NCBI RefSeq assembly: GCF_022601715.1
Contig: NZ_JAKVIM010000016.1
Span: 26,514-90,513, forward strand
Reading direction: 5' to 3'
DNA: 64,000 nucleotides
Origin: Acinetobacter zhairuonensis
GTDB taxonomy: Bacteria > Pseudomonadota > Gammaproteobacteria > Pseudomonadales > Moraxellaceae
In this document: in pieces, positions 44,377-54,604 of the stretch
How positions within the stretch are numbered: position 1 is the first letter of the stretch
How the letters are laid out: every line of letters starts with the position of its first letter
Translations under genes and position numbers: made by a program
Notes under the pieces: model-generated
Told to the model about the DNA's origin: nothing
The model's database searches: none
The model's input: the letters and a program-made list of their open reading frames with translations, nothing else

Positions 44377-44693
44377 TACAGTTATCTACAATAAAACGAT
44401 GGATTCACAGCTTTGAAGTTGATGAAAGGTAAATTATTTTTTAAGGGAATAATCAATCCCCCTAATTTCATAAGCTAAACCATAAAATCTTCAAGATCAA
44501 TTGAGTTCGTTACTGGCTTTTAAAAAATGATATATAGCCTAACCACCAATACCAAATACCTGAACTCATACTATTTTTGCAGGATATTTCCCTATCCGTT
44601 ATTCTTCTCGTTAAGCTTTAACCTGAATTATTTTTAATTTATCTACATTGAATAACTACAAGTTTTGTAGTCCTTTTTTAACTAAATAAAATA

Positions 44694-44840
44694 GTGAACA
44701 ACTTTAGGCTGGTGCATCAGCGTGATGATATCAATATTGTGTATTTCACCCCGTTGCCCGTGTATCTGCTACTGACGGCATCACATGCTCTGTTAAGAGC
44801 CTTGATCGATAAACAAAGCAAAAGTATGTTCAAACTCTAG
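44694..44840 (+). pseudogene. Short open frame, probable gene remnant
   Basis: GTG to TAG, 48 codons, reading NNFRLVHQRDDINIVYFTPL then PVYLLLTASHALLRALIDKQ. The segment is noticeably more GC-rich than its flanks and looks protein-like, but it has no ribosome site and I do not recognise the family. It resembles the end of a larger lost gene. A chance frame remains possible. Confidence 0.3.
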
Positions 44841-45013
44841 AATTTAAAACCCAATAACATCTTTATTTGACCAAAACTTCACTCAGGAAGAGCTTTTGAA
44901 TAGTTCTAATAAATATATCTATGATGACCAATCATATTTATTAAACCACAATCCACTTTTATAATAGATTACTTATCTTTATTAATACCTTAACCAACAT
45001 ATATTAAACAATA

Positions 45014-45053
45014 AAGGCTAAACAAAATGCATAAATACAGATTGTTTAGCCTT
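45014..45053 (-). terminator. Terminator of the aco/butanediol operon
   Basis: 12-bp perfect stem AAGGCTAAACAA / TTGTTTAGCCTT with a 16-base loop, starting 15 bases after the bdh stop; on the minus strand the stem is followed by TATTGTTT. Confidence 0.78.
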
Positions 45054-45068
45054 ATGCTGAACGTCAAT

Positions 45069-46127
45069 TTAAGGATGAACAATAATCTTTACAGCTGATT
45101 CATTATTATGAATTAGCGTTTCAAATCCTTTCGAAACCAAATCGTCCAATGCAATGCGCTGAGTAATAAATGGCTCCAAATTAATCTTGCCCTGCTCTAC
45201 TAAACGAATCGTTTCTTGATGGTCATTTACATAAGCAATTGTGCCGCGAATATCTAACTCTTTCATCACCACACTATGCACATTAATCGTTGCTGGGTGA
45301 CTCCAAATGGATACGATAACCACCACACCTGTTGGTTTCATAGCTGCAACTAATGTATCCATCACTTTATTGACGCTACTACATTCAAAAGCAACGTCGA
45401 CCCCACGATCTTCCGTAATTTTCATCACTTCAGTGACAACGTCGACCTGTGATGGATCAAGTACATAATCTGCAACGCCCGCTTCAATCGCTTTTTCTTT
45501 ACGTTTTGCACTGAGTTCAGTAATGATCACTGTAAGACCTTTGGCCTTTAAAATAGCAGATAACAGTAAGCCAATCGGTCCTGCTCCACCTACCAATGCG
45601 ACATCACCAGCTTTTGCACCACTTCTAACATAAGCATGATGTCCAACAGATAACGGTTCAATCAATGCTGCCTGATCTAACGGAATATCATTCGAAATAG
45701 GATGCACCCAACGTCGTTGAACAGCAATTTTTTCTGATAGGCCGCCACCACGTCCACCCAGCCCAATAAAGTTCATGTTTTTAGACAAATGATAATTGTC
45801 ATTTGGACCAGTAGGCACATCATCTGCAATGATATAGGGTTCAACTACAACATGTTGTCCAATCTGAATATCATCTACACCCTCACCAACTGCATAAACC
45901 ACGCCTGAAAATTCATGTCCCATTGTTACAGGTGCTGATTCACCTGAAATAGGATGTGGGTGTCCACAAGGTGGAATGAAAATAGGCCCTTCCATAAATT
46001 CATGTAAATCTGTACCGCAAATACCACACCACGCCACTTGAATCCCGACTGTTCCAGCAGTCACTTGCGGCTCTGGAATATCCTCAATCCGAATATCCCC
46101 TCGATCATAAAAACGAGCAGCTTTCAT
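45069..46127 (-). CDS. bdh: Zinc-dependent 2,3-butanediol dehydrogenase
   Basis: 352 residues of the medium-chain dehydrogenase family. Catalytic zinc ligands Cys37 (WCGICGTDLHEF) and the His in MGHEFSG; Rossmann motif LVGGAGPIGLLLSAI. It lacks the four-cysteine structural zinc loop, as do (R,R)-butanediol dehydrogenases. It oxidises 2,3-butanediol to acetoin with NAD, feeding the acetoin dehydrogenase complex encoded upstream in the same operon. Last gene of the unit, 21 bases after budC, followed by a terminator. Confidence 0.92.
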   Translation of the reverse strand: MKAARFYDRGDIRIEDIPEPQVTAGTVGIQVAWCGICGTDLHEFMEGPIFIPPCGHPHPISGESAPVTMGHEFSGVVYAVGEGVDDIQIGQHVVVEPYIIADDVPTGPNDNYHLSKNMNFIGLGGRGGGLSEKIAVQRRWVHPISNDIPLDQAALIEPLSVGHHAYVRSGAKAGDVALVGGAGPIGLLLSAILKAKGLTVIITELSAKRKEKAIEAGVADYVLDPSQVDVVTEVMKITEDRGVDVAFECSSVNKVMDTLVAAMKPTGVVVIVSIWSHPATINVHSVVMKELDIRGTIAYVNDHQETIRLVEQGKINLEPFITQRIALDDLVSKGFETLIHNNESAVKIIVHP

Positions 46128-46148
46128 CCTATATTCCTCATGTTAAAG

Positions 46149-46934
46149 TTAACGGTAAACCATTCCACCATCAGTCAAAATGGACTGACCTGTAATATAA
46201 TTCGCATCATCACTGGCTAAGAAAGCCACTAATGCCGCAACATCATCTGGTGTTTCAGCACGGCCCAGTGCAATACCCTCTACATATTTTTTATAGGTTT
46301 GACCAATTGCTGCACCCGTAATTTCAGAAAATCGCTGATCAATTTCCACCCACATGTCTGTACCCACAACACCTGGACAATAACTATTCACTGTAATACC
46401 TGCACTGGCATATTCTTTAGCTGCGGCTTGCGTCAAAGCCCGAACAGCAAACTTGGTTGCCGAATATACCCCCAGTAATGCAAACCCTTCATGCCCTGCG
46501 ATTGAACATGCATTGATAATTTTTCCAGTCTGTTGCCGCTGCTTAAATTTATTCGCTGCAGCCTGAATTCCCCAAAGCACTCCACCAATATTGATGTTTA
46601 CAATATGATTAAACTCGCTGGGCGTGACGTCTGCTAATGCTTTGACTTGTGCAATACCAGCATTATTAATCATGATATCAAAGCCATTTAAGGTTGACTC
46701 TGCATGATCAATCGCCTTACTGATTTGTATTGGATCTGAAATATCTGCAAGACATGTAGTGGCTTTAACACCATACGCTTCAACTTCCTGCTGAACTGCA
46801 CTCAATTTTTCTTGATTAAGATCGACTAACGCAATATGAACACCTTCTTGAGCCAAACGTAAAGCAATACCACGTCCTATACCTTGTGCTGCACCTGTAA
46901 TTAAAGCGACTTTGTTGTTTAAACCTCTAGGCAT
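46149..46934 (-). CDS. budC: Acetoin reductase / (S,S)-2,3-butanediol dehydrogenase (SDR)
   Basis: 261 residues, classical short-chain dehydrogenase: [10 protein letters not shown] for NAD binding, NNAG, catalytic Ser in [10 protein letters not shown] and YSATK. The C-terminal segment [10 protein letters not shown] matches BudC/acetoin reductases. It interconverts acetoin and a 2,3-butanediol stereoisomer other than the one handled by Bdh, so the operon covers several isomers. It lies 11 bases after acoL and 21 before bdh. Confidence 0.9.
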   Translation of the reverse strand: MPRGLNNKVALITGAAQGIGRGIALRLAQEGVHIALVDLNQEKLSAVQQEVEAYGVKATTCLADISDPIQISKAIDHAESTLNGFDIMINNAGIAQVKALADVTPSEFNHIVNINIGGVLWGIQAAANKFKQRQQTGKIINACSIAGHEGFALLGVYSATKFAVRALTQAAAKEYASAGITVNSYCPGVVGTDMWVEIDQRFSEITGAAIGQTYKKYVEGIALGRAETPDDVAALVAFLASDDANYITGQSILTDGGMVYR

Positions 46935-46945
46935 ATTGTGACTCC

Positions 46946-48346
46946 TTAAATATGGATTGCACGCTGCATTGCTGAGAGTACGGACTCATGCATGGATTCA
47001 GATAAAGTAGGATGTGGAAATATCACCTGAGCCAAGCTTTCATCGGTCGCTTCAAGATATTTTGCAATCGCGAAACCTTGAATATGTTCTGTGACTTCAT
47101 GACCCACCATGTGAGCACCTAACAACTCCCCTGTTTCTTGATTAAAAATGGTTTTGACAAAACCTGTGCTGTCACCCAGCGCCAAAGCCTTACCATTGGC
47201 TTGTAAAGGAAACTTGCCTACATTCAGCTTAAAACCAGCTTCTATGGCTTTTTGTTCCGTCAAACCAATACTGGCTACTTGAGGATGGGTAAAAATACAG
47301 CCAGGAATTTGAGTGCGATCTAAGGCATGTACATGACTCAGTCCTGCTATTTTCTCTACACAAAGCATGGCTTCATGACTGGCTTTATGCGCTAAACAAG
47401 GAGCACCTGCAACATCTCCAATCGCATAGACACCTGCCACATTGGTTTTGCACCAAGAATCAACTTTGATATACCCATGCTCAAACTCAATGCCCAATGC
47501 TTCTAAACCTAGATTTTGAGCATTCGCTTTAACACCAATTGCCGAAAGTACCTTTTCAACCGTGATGATTTGCACACCCGCTGAAGTTTCTATATGGCAA
47601 TCCACTAGCCCCTGTTTGATCTCGATTTTTTTTACAGTGGCTCCTGTTAATACAACCATTCCCTGTTGTTCAAACTGCTTTTGCATATAATGTGCGACTT
47701 CAATATCTTCACTAGGTAAAATCTGCTTGGCAATATCCACCAAAGTCACCTGGCAACCTAAGTCTTGATAGAGACTTGCAAACTCGCTGCCTATCGCACC
47801 TGAACCTATGACTAAAAGAGACTTGGGTAATTGCTCTGGAACTAAAGCCTCCCTATAGCTCCAGACATGATGGCCATCTACAGGAATATGAGGCAAATTG
47901 ACCGCACTTGCACCCGTAGCTACAATAATATGCGGTGCGTAAATCTGCTGTTTTTGCCCCTGAGCATCGGTCAGCTCTAATTGCTCTTTGGCAATAAACT
48001 GTGCCGTTGCATTAAAAATTTTGACCTGATTCTTTTTCAGCAAATGAGCTATGCCTTGCACCAATTGCTCCGAAACCTGTCTGCTATGACAAACCAGTTG
48101 TTGAATATCAAAATCTACTGCGCCTAGAGTAAACCCAAGCTTTTCTGAAGATTTAAATTGCTGTGCCAGCGCAGCTCCACTCAACAACGCTTTAGTCGGA
48201 ATACAACCCCAGTTTAGGCATATTCCGCCTAAGTGTTGCTTTTCCACAATTGCAGTTTTTAAGCCTAGCTGGGCTGCGCGTATCGCAGCCACATAACCGC
48301 CTGGACCTGCCCCAATGACGATCAAATCAAACTGTGTATCAGACAT
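46946..48346 (-). CDS. acoL: Dihydrolipoyl dehydrogenase (E3) of the acetoin complex
   Basis: 466 residues. FAD motif [19 protein letters not shown], redox disulfide [19 protein letters not shown] motif [13 protein letters not shown] and the C-terminal catalytic HPTLSE dyad. It reoxidises dihydrolipoamide on AcoC with NAD. Its place between acoC and budC marks it as the dedicated E3 of acetoin cleavage. The gap to acoC is 10 bases. Confidence 0.92.
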   Translation of the reverse strand: MSDTQFDLIVIGAGPGGYVAAIRAAQLGLKTAIVEKQHLGGICLNWGCIPTKALLSGAALAQQFKSSEKLGFTLGAVDFDIQQLVCHSRQVSEQLVQGIAHLLKKNQVKIFNATAQFIAKEQLELTDAQGQKQQIYAPHIIVATGASAVNLPHIPVDGHHVWSYREALVPEQLPKSLLVIGSGAIGSEFASLYQDLGCQVTLVDIAKQILPSEDIEVAHYMQKQFEQQGMVVLTGATVKKIEIKQGLVDCHIETSAGVQIITVEKVLSAIGVKANAQNLGLEALGIEFEHGYIKVDSWCKTNVAGVYAIGDVAGAPCLAHKASHEAMLCVEKIAGLSHVHALDRTQIPGCIFTHPQVASIGLTEQKAIEAGFKLNVGKFPLQANGKALALGDSTGFVKTIFNQETGELLGAHMVGHEVTEHIQGFAIAKYLEATDESLAQVIFPHPTLSESMHESVLSAMQRAIHI

Positions 48347-48356
48347 GATTCTGCTC

Positions 48357-49892
48357 CTACACTAAAATCAAGGCAGGATTTTCGACATACTGCTTAAACG
48401 CCGATAGAAACTGAGCGCCTAAAGCACCATCAATCACCCGATGATCACAAGACAGTGTTGCCGTCACGATTTCACGGATCACGATGCCATCATTTTCTAC
48501 AGTTGCACGTTTCTCGGCTGCACCTAAAGCCAGAATTGCACCTTGAGGCGGATTAATAATTGCATCAAATTGCTTAATGCCCAGCATGCCCAAATTGGAG
48601 ATGCTGAAACTTCCACCCTGAAATTCATCAGGTGCCAGTTTTCCAGTTTTGGCACGTGTCGCCAGATCACGCATATCATTGGAAATTTGCGCCAAAGATT
48701 TGCTATTGGCGGCTTTAATAATTGGTGTGATCAGCCCATTTTCGATTGCGACAGCAACCGAGATATCAGCCTGTTCAAACTGCAAAATTTGCTGATTTTC
48801 TTCATCAAACTGGACATTCACCTGTGGAACTTTAATCAATGCTGCAGCGGCAGCCTTAATCAGCATATCGTTAATGGATAACTTGACTTGTGGTACCGTG
48901 CTGTTAATTTGCTGACGTAGTACCTGAATCGCTTCAACATTTAGGTCTATCGTCAAGCGAAAATGTGGCGCATTGCGTTTGGCAGCCTGTAAACGTGAAG
49001 CAATTGCTTTACGCATCCCATTCATGGCAATGGTCGTGACTTTTACGGTCTCGACTTCCTGCTGCTGCGATGCATGTTGAGTCTGTCCAGCATTTTCGCG
49101 CTGATAAACTGCTTCTACATCTTCCTTGCAGATGCGCCCTCGTGTACCTGAAGATCGGCAATCATGTAAATTAATTCCCCATTGTTTTGCCAAACGACGA
49201 GCAACTGGGGTTGCAGGAACTTGGCTATCATCTGCAGTTGATTTCGCGATTTTTGCACTGGCTTGATGCCGCACATCTGGCCATGCCCCCCCTGCGGTTT
49301 GTACTACGGTCTGAATATCATGAACACTAATACGGCTTTCACGCCCTGAGCCTGAAATTTGAGCCAAATTCACATTATGCTTTTCAGCCAGTTTTAAGGC
49401 ATGCGGTGTGGCTAAAATCTCATCGCTATGTTGATAACCTTGTAAGGTTACAGGAATTGAATACCCACTCTGAGTCACTGGTTGAGAAACTTGTTCAACA
49501 CCGTGCTGTTTAGGAACAGCTTGCACTTTGCTTTCAACTTGAGCCACTGCTGTTTTTTCTGGAACCACTGCAACAGCTTTGTGTTCAGTTCCGCTAGGTG
49601 CTCCACCTAAAGACTGAGCATATGCTTCAATTTCTGCATCGGAAACTTGAGGATCGGCACAAATTGCAATCACACCACCGACAACAAGTGTGTCGCCATC
49701 TTTAGCAATTATTTTTCGTAGCAATCCATCGAAAGGCGCTTCAAGCACATTGACGATTTTTGTGGTTTCAATTTCACAAATTTCCTGCCCTTTACTAAAT
49801 TGCTCGCCTTCCTGAATCAGCCATTGGGCAATCGTGCCCTCTTCCATGGACAAACCCCATTTCGGGATTTCTAAGGTTTTAATTTCGCTCAT
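48357..49892 (-). CDS. acoC: Dihydrolipoamide acetyltransferase (E2) of the acetoin complex, with two peripheral-subunit-binding domains
   Basis: 511 residues. One lipoyl domain with the modified Lys45 (EIETTKIVNV), then two tandem peripheral-subunit-binding domains: residues about 161-197 (ATPHALKLAEKHNVNL, GSGRESRIS) and 227-263 (ATPVARRLAKQWGINL, GTRGRICKEDV), joined by Ala/Gln-rich linkers. The catalytic domain runs from about 286 and ends with SCDHRVIDG. It accepts the acetyl group from AcoAB and passes it to CoA. Two such binding domains rather than one is unusual for an E2. Starts 1 base after acoB. Confidence 0.92.
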   Translation of the reverse strand: MSEIKTLEIPKWGLSMEEGTIAQWLIQEGEQFSKGQEICEIETTKIVNVLEAPFDGLLRKIIAKDGDTLVVGGVIAICADPQVSDAEIEAYAQSLGGAPSGTEHKAVAVVPEKTAVAQVESKVQAVPKQHGVEQVSQPVTQSGYSIPVTLQGYQHSDEILATPHALKLAEKHNVNLAQISGSGRESRISVHDIQTVVQTAGGAWPDVRHQASAKIAKSTADDSQVPATPVARRLAKQWGINLHDCRSSGTRGRICKEDVEAVYQRENAGQTQHASQQQEVETVKVTTIAMNGMRKAIASRLQAAKRNAPHFRLTIDLNVEAIQVLRQQINSTVPQVKLSINDMLIKAAAAALIKVPQVNVQFDEENQQILQFEQADISVAVAIENGLITPIIKAANSKSLAQISNDMRDLATRAKTGKLAPDEFQGGSFSISNLGMLGIKQFDAIINPPQGAILALGAAEKRATVENDGIVIREIVTATLSCDHRVIDGALGAQFLSAFKQYVENPALILV

Positions 49893-49893
49893 C

Positions 49894-50913
49894 CTAAGCC
49901 TCCAACGTCTTACGTACAGCCTGTTCGATACGTTCTACACTTGGCAACCATTCCTTCTCTAGCACTGGTGAAAATGGCACTGGAGAATGCGGTGGTGTGA
50001 CCAATTCAATCGGTGCTTTAAGATAATGGAAACCTTTTTGGGCAATCAGTGCAGCGACATCATGTCCAAAGCCGCAGCGCGCTGCAGACTCATCTACAAT
50101 GACGACACGACCTGTGGAAGCAACCGACTCTAAAATACCCTCTTCATCCAGTGGTGAAATGGTCCGCGGATCCACCACTTCGACCGAAATACCCTCTTTG
50201 GCTAGCTTGTCTGCAACTTCATTGGCACGATGAACCATCAGACTGAGCGCAATAATCGTAATATCTGTGCCTTCACGGGTATAATTCGCAACACCAAATG
50301 GAATGGTATAGGCCTCATCGGGTACTTCACCCTTAATGTCGTACAACAACTTGTGCTCACAAAAGACAACGGGATCATCATCTCGAATCGCTTGAATCAA
50401 TAGTCCCTTCACATCATAGGCGCTGGATGGCACCACAACTTTTAAGCCGGGTACTGAAGCAAATACGTTGTAGGGTGATTGTGAATGTTGCGCAGCGGCT
50501 GAAAAACCTGCACCAATCATTCCGCGTACCACCATCGGAGCCTTTGCCTTACCACCAAACATGTAGCGAAATTTAGCCGCTTGGTTATAGAGCATGTCGT
50601 AGCACACACCATAAAAATCCATAAACATTAAATCTGCGACAGGTCTTAAACCTGTTGCCGCAGCCCCTGCTGCCATACCAATAATCGCAGATTCGGTAAT
50701 CGGGGTATCAATGACACGCTCTGAACCAAACTCAGTCCATAAACCTTTGGTTACACCAAGTACACCGCCAAAACCTTCGAGTTTGTTGTCATCGGTATTT
50801 TTACCACCATGTCCACCACGTACATCTTCACCCACAACGATCACACTCGGGTCACGGTGCATTTCCAATTCAATCGCTTCTTTAATCGCGTTTCTATAAC
50901 TTTTATTTGGCAT
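49894..50913 (-). CDS. acoB: Acetoin dehydrogenase E1 beta subunit
   Basis: 339 residues with the transketolase-like pyrimidine-binding domain (EAIELEMHRDPSVIVVGEDV, DTPITESAIIGMAAGAAATG) and the C-terminal transketolase domain (VVDPRTISPLDEEGILESV). With AcoA it forms the TPP-dependent E1 that cleaves acetoin to acetaldehyde and lipoyl-bound acetyl. The VRGGHGGKNTDDNKLEGFGG insertion is typical of AcoB. It is 15 bases after acoA. Confidence 0.93.
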   Translation of the reverse strand: MPNKSYRNAIKEAIELEMHRDPSVIVVGEDVRGGHGGKNTDDNKLEGFGGVLGVTKGLWTEFGSERVIDTPITESAIIGMAAGAAATGLRPVADLMFMDFYGVCYDMLYNQAAKFRYMFGGKAKAPMVVRGMIGAGFSAAAQHSQSPYNVFASVPGLKVVVPSSAYDVKGLLIQAIRDDDPVVFCEHKLLYDIKGEVPDEAYTIPFGVANYTREGTDITIIALSLMVHRANEVADKLAKEGISVEVVDPRTISPLDEEGILESVASTGRVVIVDESAARCGFGHDVAALIAQKGFHYLKAPIELVTPPHSPVPFSPVLEKEWLPSVERIEQAVRKTLEA

Positions 50914-50928
50914 TGTTTTACTATTCCT

Positions 50929-51891
50929 TTAGTAAGAGACATAAACGTCAGTGAGCAGTTGTGAAACTTCTGGGTATTTGGCTGCACGTGCTTTTGCAAC
51001 AGCATCATCAACATTTGCTTTGGACTGAGCATCAATCGCATCTAATTTGGCTGGATCAATTTGGTCCTTCACTTTCTCACGGAAAATTTTGAGTGGGTCT
51101 TTATGCTCTTTGACATAGTCAAGTTCTTCTTTGGAACGAATTAACCCCGGATCACCCTCAAAATGTCCATAAAATCGGTTGGTCACGGTTTCAATGACAC
51201 TCGGCCCCTCACCACGACGGGCTCTTTGAATCGCTCTTTGTGCAACGTCATAAACTGCAAAAAAGTCTGTACCATCTACTTTTTCAGCGGGTAACCCAAA
51301 ACCTGCTGCTCGACCCGCAATATCTTTACTGCCTACGGCATAATCATGTGCAGTACCTTCACCAAAACCATTGTTTTCAAAAATAAAAATAACAGGAAGG
51401 TTTAACACTACCGCCATATTGATCGCTTCAAAAGTCAAACCCTGATTCGAGCCACCATCTCCCGTAAAGGAAAGTCCAATACCGCCTGTTTTTAAAGTTT
51501 TCGCGGTTAATGCAGCACCAATTGCTAAAGGAGGACCACCACCGACAATCCCGTTTGCTCCGAGCATACCTTTATCTAAATCTGCAATGTGCATTGAGCC
51601 ACCCTTACCGCGACACAAGCCATCATCTTTACCAAAAATCTCTAACATCATGGCGTGAATGTCACAGCCTTTGGCAATACAGTGCCCATGACCACGGTGG
51701 GTTGAAGTAATAAAGTCCTTATCGCTTAAGTTTTCGCAAATACCTACTGCGACTGCTTCTTCACCGCTATAAAGATGAATAAAACCTGGGATATCACCTG
51801 TATTATTCTCATCGTGTAGACGATCTTCAAATTCACGAATATCGCGCATTCTTTTATATGCTGCCAGCAATTGTTCTTCCGTTAATTGCAT
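50929..51891 (-). CDS. acoA: Acetoin dehydrogenase E1 alpha subunit
   Basis: 320 residues from the ATG at 51891 (AAGGA upstream); an ATG at 51963 would add a hydrophobic stretch out of keeping with the family. TPP-binding motif GDGGSNQG with ENNGFGEGTAHDY, and the opening TEEQLLAAYKRMRDIREFED. First gene of the six-gene operon for acetoin and butanediol breakdown. The upstream 342 bases are very AT-rich and shared with the divergent lipA. Confidence 0.93.
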   Translation of the reverse strand: MQLTEEQLLAAYKRMRDIREFEDRLHDENNTGDIPGFIHLYSGEEAVAVGICENLSDKDFITSTHRGHGHCIAKGCDIHAMMLEIFGKDDGLCRGKGGSMHIADLDKGMLGANGIVGGGPPLAIGAALTAKTLKTGGIGLSFTGDGGSNQGLTFEAINMAVVLNLPVIFIFENNGFGEGTAHDYAVGSKDIAGRAAGFGLPAEKVDGTDFFAVYDVAQRAIQRARRGEGPSVIETVTNRFYGHFEGDPGLIRSKEELDYVKEHKDPLKIFREKVKDQIDPAKLDAIDAQSKANVDDAVAKARAAKYPEVSQLLTDVYVSY

Positions 51892-52233
51892 ATCATTAAT
51901 CCTTATCAATAACGCTAAAATTAAATTCAAAGTAATAAAATTATTAGCACTTGAATTTTTCAACCGTATATTTATATAAGAATATTTTTAATAATTTTCC
52001 TATTAGACTAAAAAAAATATTATATTAAAAACAACACTTATCCATATAAATCATAAATTTATAATTTTTAAAAAAATAAGAATATTTTAAATCATTAAAA
52101 AAAACACATAAACAAACCTTTAACCAACCTTTATTTAATATGATTATTTTTTTGGACTATTTTATAAAATATTATTTTCAAATCAGGATTAAACTTAAAT
52201 TAAAGTGTAAATTAAAAACAAGGAATTTTTAAA
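51892..52233. other. Very AT-rich divergent promoter region between acoA and lipA
   Basis: 342 bases with long A/T runs, markedly richer in A and T than the flanking genes. No sigma-54 type -24/-12 element (GG-N10-GC) was noticed on a reading of both strands, in contrast to aco promoters controlled by classical AcoR. Such DNA is a likely target for H-NS-type silencing. Confidence 0.6.
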
Positions 52234-53226
52234 ATGGATTTAAATAATTCAATAGCAAAGGGAAAAAAAATGCGTGGTGCTGAAAAAATGGCACGCATTC
52301 CTATTAAAGTGCTTCCAACTGAAAATATGCCAAAGAAACCAGAATGGATTCGTAGCAAAATTAGTCAACCTGAAGAAGTACAAGTAATCAAAGCTTTACT
52401 GCGTCAGCAAAAATTACATACAGTATGTGAAGAAGCTGCTTGTCCTAATTTACCGCAATGTTTCGGTAGTGGGACGGCCACATTCATGATTATGGGGGAT
52501 ATTTGTACACGACGCTGCCCTTTTTGTGATGTCGCGCATGGTCGACCGAATGTATTGGATGTGAATGAGCCACAACATTTGGCTGAAACTGTGAAAAACT
52601 TAGCCCTCAAGTATGTTGTGATTACTTCAGTTGACCGTGATGACTTAATGGATGGAGGCGCACAACATTTTGCGGATTGCATCCGTGAAATACGTAAAAC
52701 TAGCCCTGATACATTAATTGAAATTTTGGTTCCCGATTTTCGAGGCCGTACGGATGTTGCGCTTAAAATATTGAGTAAGACGCCGCCAGACGTTTTTAAT
52801 CACAATATTGAAACGGTGCCTCGTCTCTATAAAGCAATGCGACCAGGCTCTGATTACCAGCATTCATTAGATTTACTCAAAAAATTTAAACACTACTGCC
52901 CTGATATCCCCACAAAATGCGGCCTTATGGTCGGCTTAGGAGAAGTTGAGGCAGAGGTGATTGTTCTATTGAATGATCTAAGAGACCATGAGGTTGATTA
53001 CGTCACAATTGGTCAGTATTTACAGCCATCTAAAGCACATGCTCCGATTCATCGATTTGTTGCTTTGGAAGAATTCGAGCACTACCAGCTACATGGTCAA
53101 TTCTTGCAATTCAAGAATATCTGGAGTGCACCCATGGTTAGATCCAGTTATTTTGCAGAAAAGCAATATTATGGAGAGAAGTCGCCTAAACCCTTTAATA
53201 AAATTGATTTATTAAATTCAATTTAA
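52234..53226 (+). CDS. lipA: Lipoyl synthase associated with the aco operon
   Basis: 330 residues with AAGGA 9 bases before the ATG. Auxiliary cluster motif [12 protein letters not shown], radical-SAM motif CTRRCPFC and the C-terminal VRSSY serine, all the catalytic parts of LipA. It inserts two sulfurs into octanoyl-lipoyl domains, here presumably AcoC. As a housekeeping lipA normally sits elsewhere with lipB, this is probably a second, pathway-dedicated copy induced with the divergent aco genes; the other copy is not in this window. Confidence 0.9.
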   Translation: MDLNNSIAKGKKMRGAEKMARIPIKVLPTENMPKKPEWIRSKISQPEEVQVIKALLRQQKLHTVCEEAACPNLPQCFGSGTATFMIMGDICTRRCPFCDVAHGRPNVLDVNEPQHLAETVKNLALKYVVITSVDRDDLMDGGAQHFADCIREIRKTSPDTLIEILVPDFRGRTDVALKILSKTPPDVFNHNIETVPRLYKAMRPGSDYQHSLDLLKKFKHYCPDIPTKCGLMVGLGEVEAEVIVLLNDLRDHEVDYVTIGQYLQPSKAHAPIHRFVALEEFEHYQLHGQFLQFKNIWSAPMVRSSYFAEKQYYGEKSPKPFNKIDLLNSI

Positions 53227-53443
53227 TGCTTCGCAGAATCTACAGACTAAATGTTTACTAAAATTTGATAGAAAAAAGGAGCTTTTCCTATTAAATTTTT
53301 CTTGCAGAGGTTGATAACATCCGCCGATTAAATATAGATCAATTGGCAGAATGAATAATGCTATTAACGAGCAACGTGCCAGAATGACAATACGATTGAT
53401 TGCACACAAATAGATATGTTGCTCAACCATGAAGGAATATGGA

Positions 53444-54532
53444 ATGAATAATATGGAAAAAATAAATCCAGACTTACAAACAACGCATTTAGTCAATCAA
53501 GTCGATGTAACTGCCGCTCCACTTCTTCGTCTACCAAATGAAGAGCCGTTTTCTCTATTCAAGCGGTCCATACATCATACTTATGATGAATTATTAAGAA
53601 TTGCACATGATTCGGATATGGCAATAGGACTAACTGACCATCAAGGGACTTTGCTATGGACTTGGAGCAGTCGAACCATGTTATCGTCTGCGGAACAGGT
53701 TCATTTTGTTGAAGGTGGGCATTGGTCGACCCAAGCTGTGGGCAAGAATGCTATAGGCATGGCACTCAATAGTCACCGTTCTAGCTGTGTTCACTCTCAT
53801 GAAAATCAGATGAATAGCGTGCGGGACTGGGTCTGTTATGCAGCTCCTATCATTGATCCTACCTCAAACCAATTTCATGGTGTCATTAACCTTTCGACTA
53901 AATATAAGAAACATACACCTTTAGGTGTTTTAGCGGTTGAGCGTTGTGCAGATCTGGTACGCCAATCTCTTTTAATCGAACAAAAAAATATTTTGTATAT
54001 TAGTGCATTAGGCACACCAAGAGTTGTATTTAATCGAACACCCTTGGTGTTAACGCATCGCCAAATAGAAATCTTATGTATCTTGGCATTACGCCCGAAT
54101 GGTATTAGTTTAGATGAACTGCATGACGCCTTGTATGGCGACCGCGATGTGAGTGTAAAAACCCTGAAAGCAGAGTTATCTCAACTTCGCAATTTACTGC
54201 CCAACTGCATCGATTCACGAATATACAAATTAACTTGTGAAGTTGAATGTGATTTCTTAAAAGCTGAACATTCATTAAATGCTGGATTTTTAGCAAGCAC
54301 TTTTTCTTTGTATAAAGGCAGTTTTTTAGTTAAAACGGAGAGCCCTTTTCTCTGCGCTTGGAGAGAAAGTTTTGATGCTCGATTAAGCCACTTGATTTAT
54401 CAATTGCAAGACATCGATCAGTTATTAAAAATTATTGGTTACTTGCCAGAGCGAAGTGATGCTGTCCTGCGTTTGTTTGAGTTACTGCCCAAAGACAGCA
54501 TCTATCATGAACGTTTTTCCAAATTTATTTGA
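53444..54532 (+). CDS. GAF-domain / winged-helix regulator, putative aco activator
   Basis: 362 residues from the ATG at 53444, chosen over 53429 because AAGGA lies 7 bases before it. Residues about 50-180 are the GAF-type sensor region of AcoR proteins (AIGLTDHQGTLLWTWSS, HWSTQAVGKNAIGMAL, VRDWVCYAAPI, HGVINLS). The sigma-54 AAA+ domain and Fis-type helix are missing; instead a winged-helix-like segment (LVLTHRQIEILCILALRPNG, VSVKTLKAELSQLRNLL) follows. It probably senses acetoin or a product and acts on sigma-70 promoters. Situated 217 bases after lipA, with its own probable promoter. Confidence 0.75.
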   Translation: MNNMEKINPDLQTTHLVNQVDVTAAPLLRLPNEEPFSLFKRSIHHTYDELLRIAHDSDMAIGLTDHQGTLLWTWSSRTMLSSAEQVHFVEGGHWSTQAVGKNAIGMALNSHRSSCVHSHENQMNSVRDWVCYAAPIIDPTSNQFHGVINLSTKYKKHTPLGVLAVERCADLVRQSLLIEQKNILYISALGTPRVVFNRTPLVLTHRQIEILCILALRPNGISLDELHDALYGDRDVSVKTLKAELSQLRNLLPNCIDSRIYKLTCEVECDFLKAEHSLNAGFLASTFSLYKGSFLVKTESPFLCAWRESFDARLSHLIYQLQDIDQLLKIIGYLPERSDAVLRLFELLPKDSIYHERFSKFI

Positions 54533-54604
54533 AGAGATTGGGACGAAAATCAGTCGAATGCGTTGTTAGATATAGCTCATTTATCACTATTAGATGAAAC
54601 TTGA

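Larger units (their letters stand above)
44330..45013. other. Intergenic region upstream of the MFS gene
   Basis: About 680 bases between the MFS gene and the bdh terminator. It holds the operator palindrome at 44344-44376 and a 48-codon open frame of unlike base composition at 44694-44840; the rest is AT-rich sequence in which no gene was recognised. Confidence 0.55.

Noticed and set aside
51892..52233. Sigma-54 promoter for acoA
   Set aside because: No GG-N10-GC element was noticed on either strand in this AT-rich region; an exact scan would be needed to exclude a weak one.
53218..53496. 92-codon minus-strand frame between lipA and the regulator
   Set aside because: It overlaps the start of the well-supported regulator, has no ribosome site and resembles no family.
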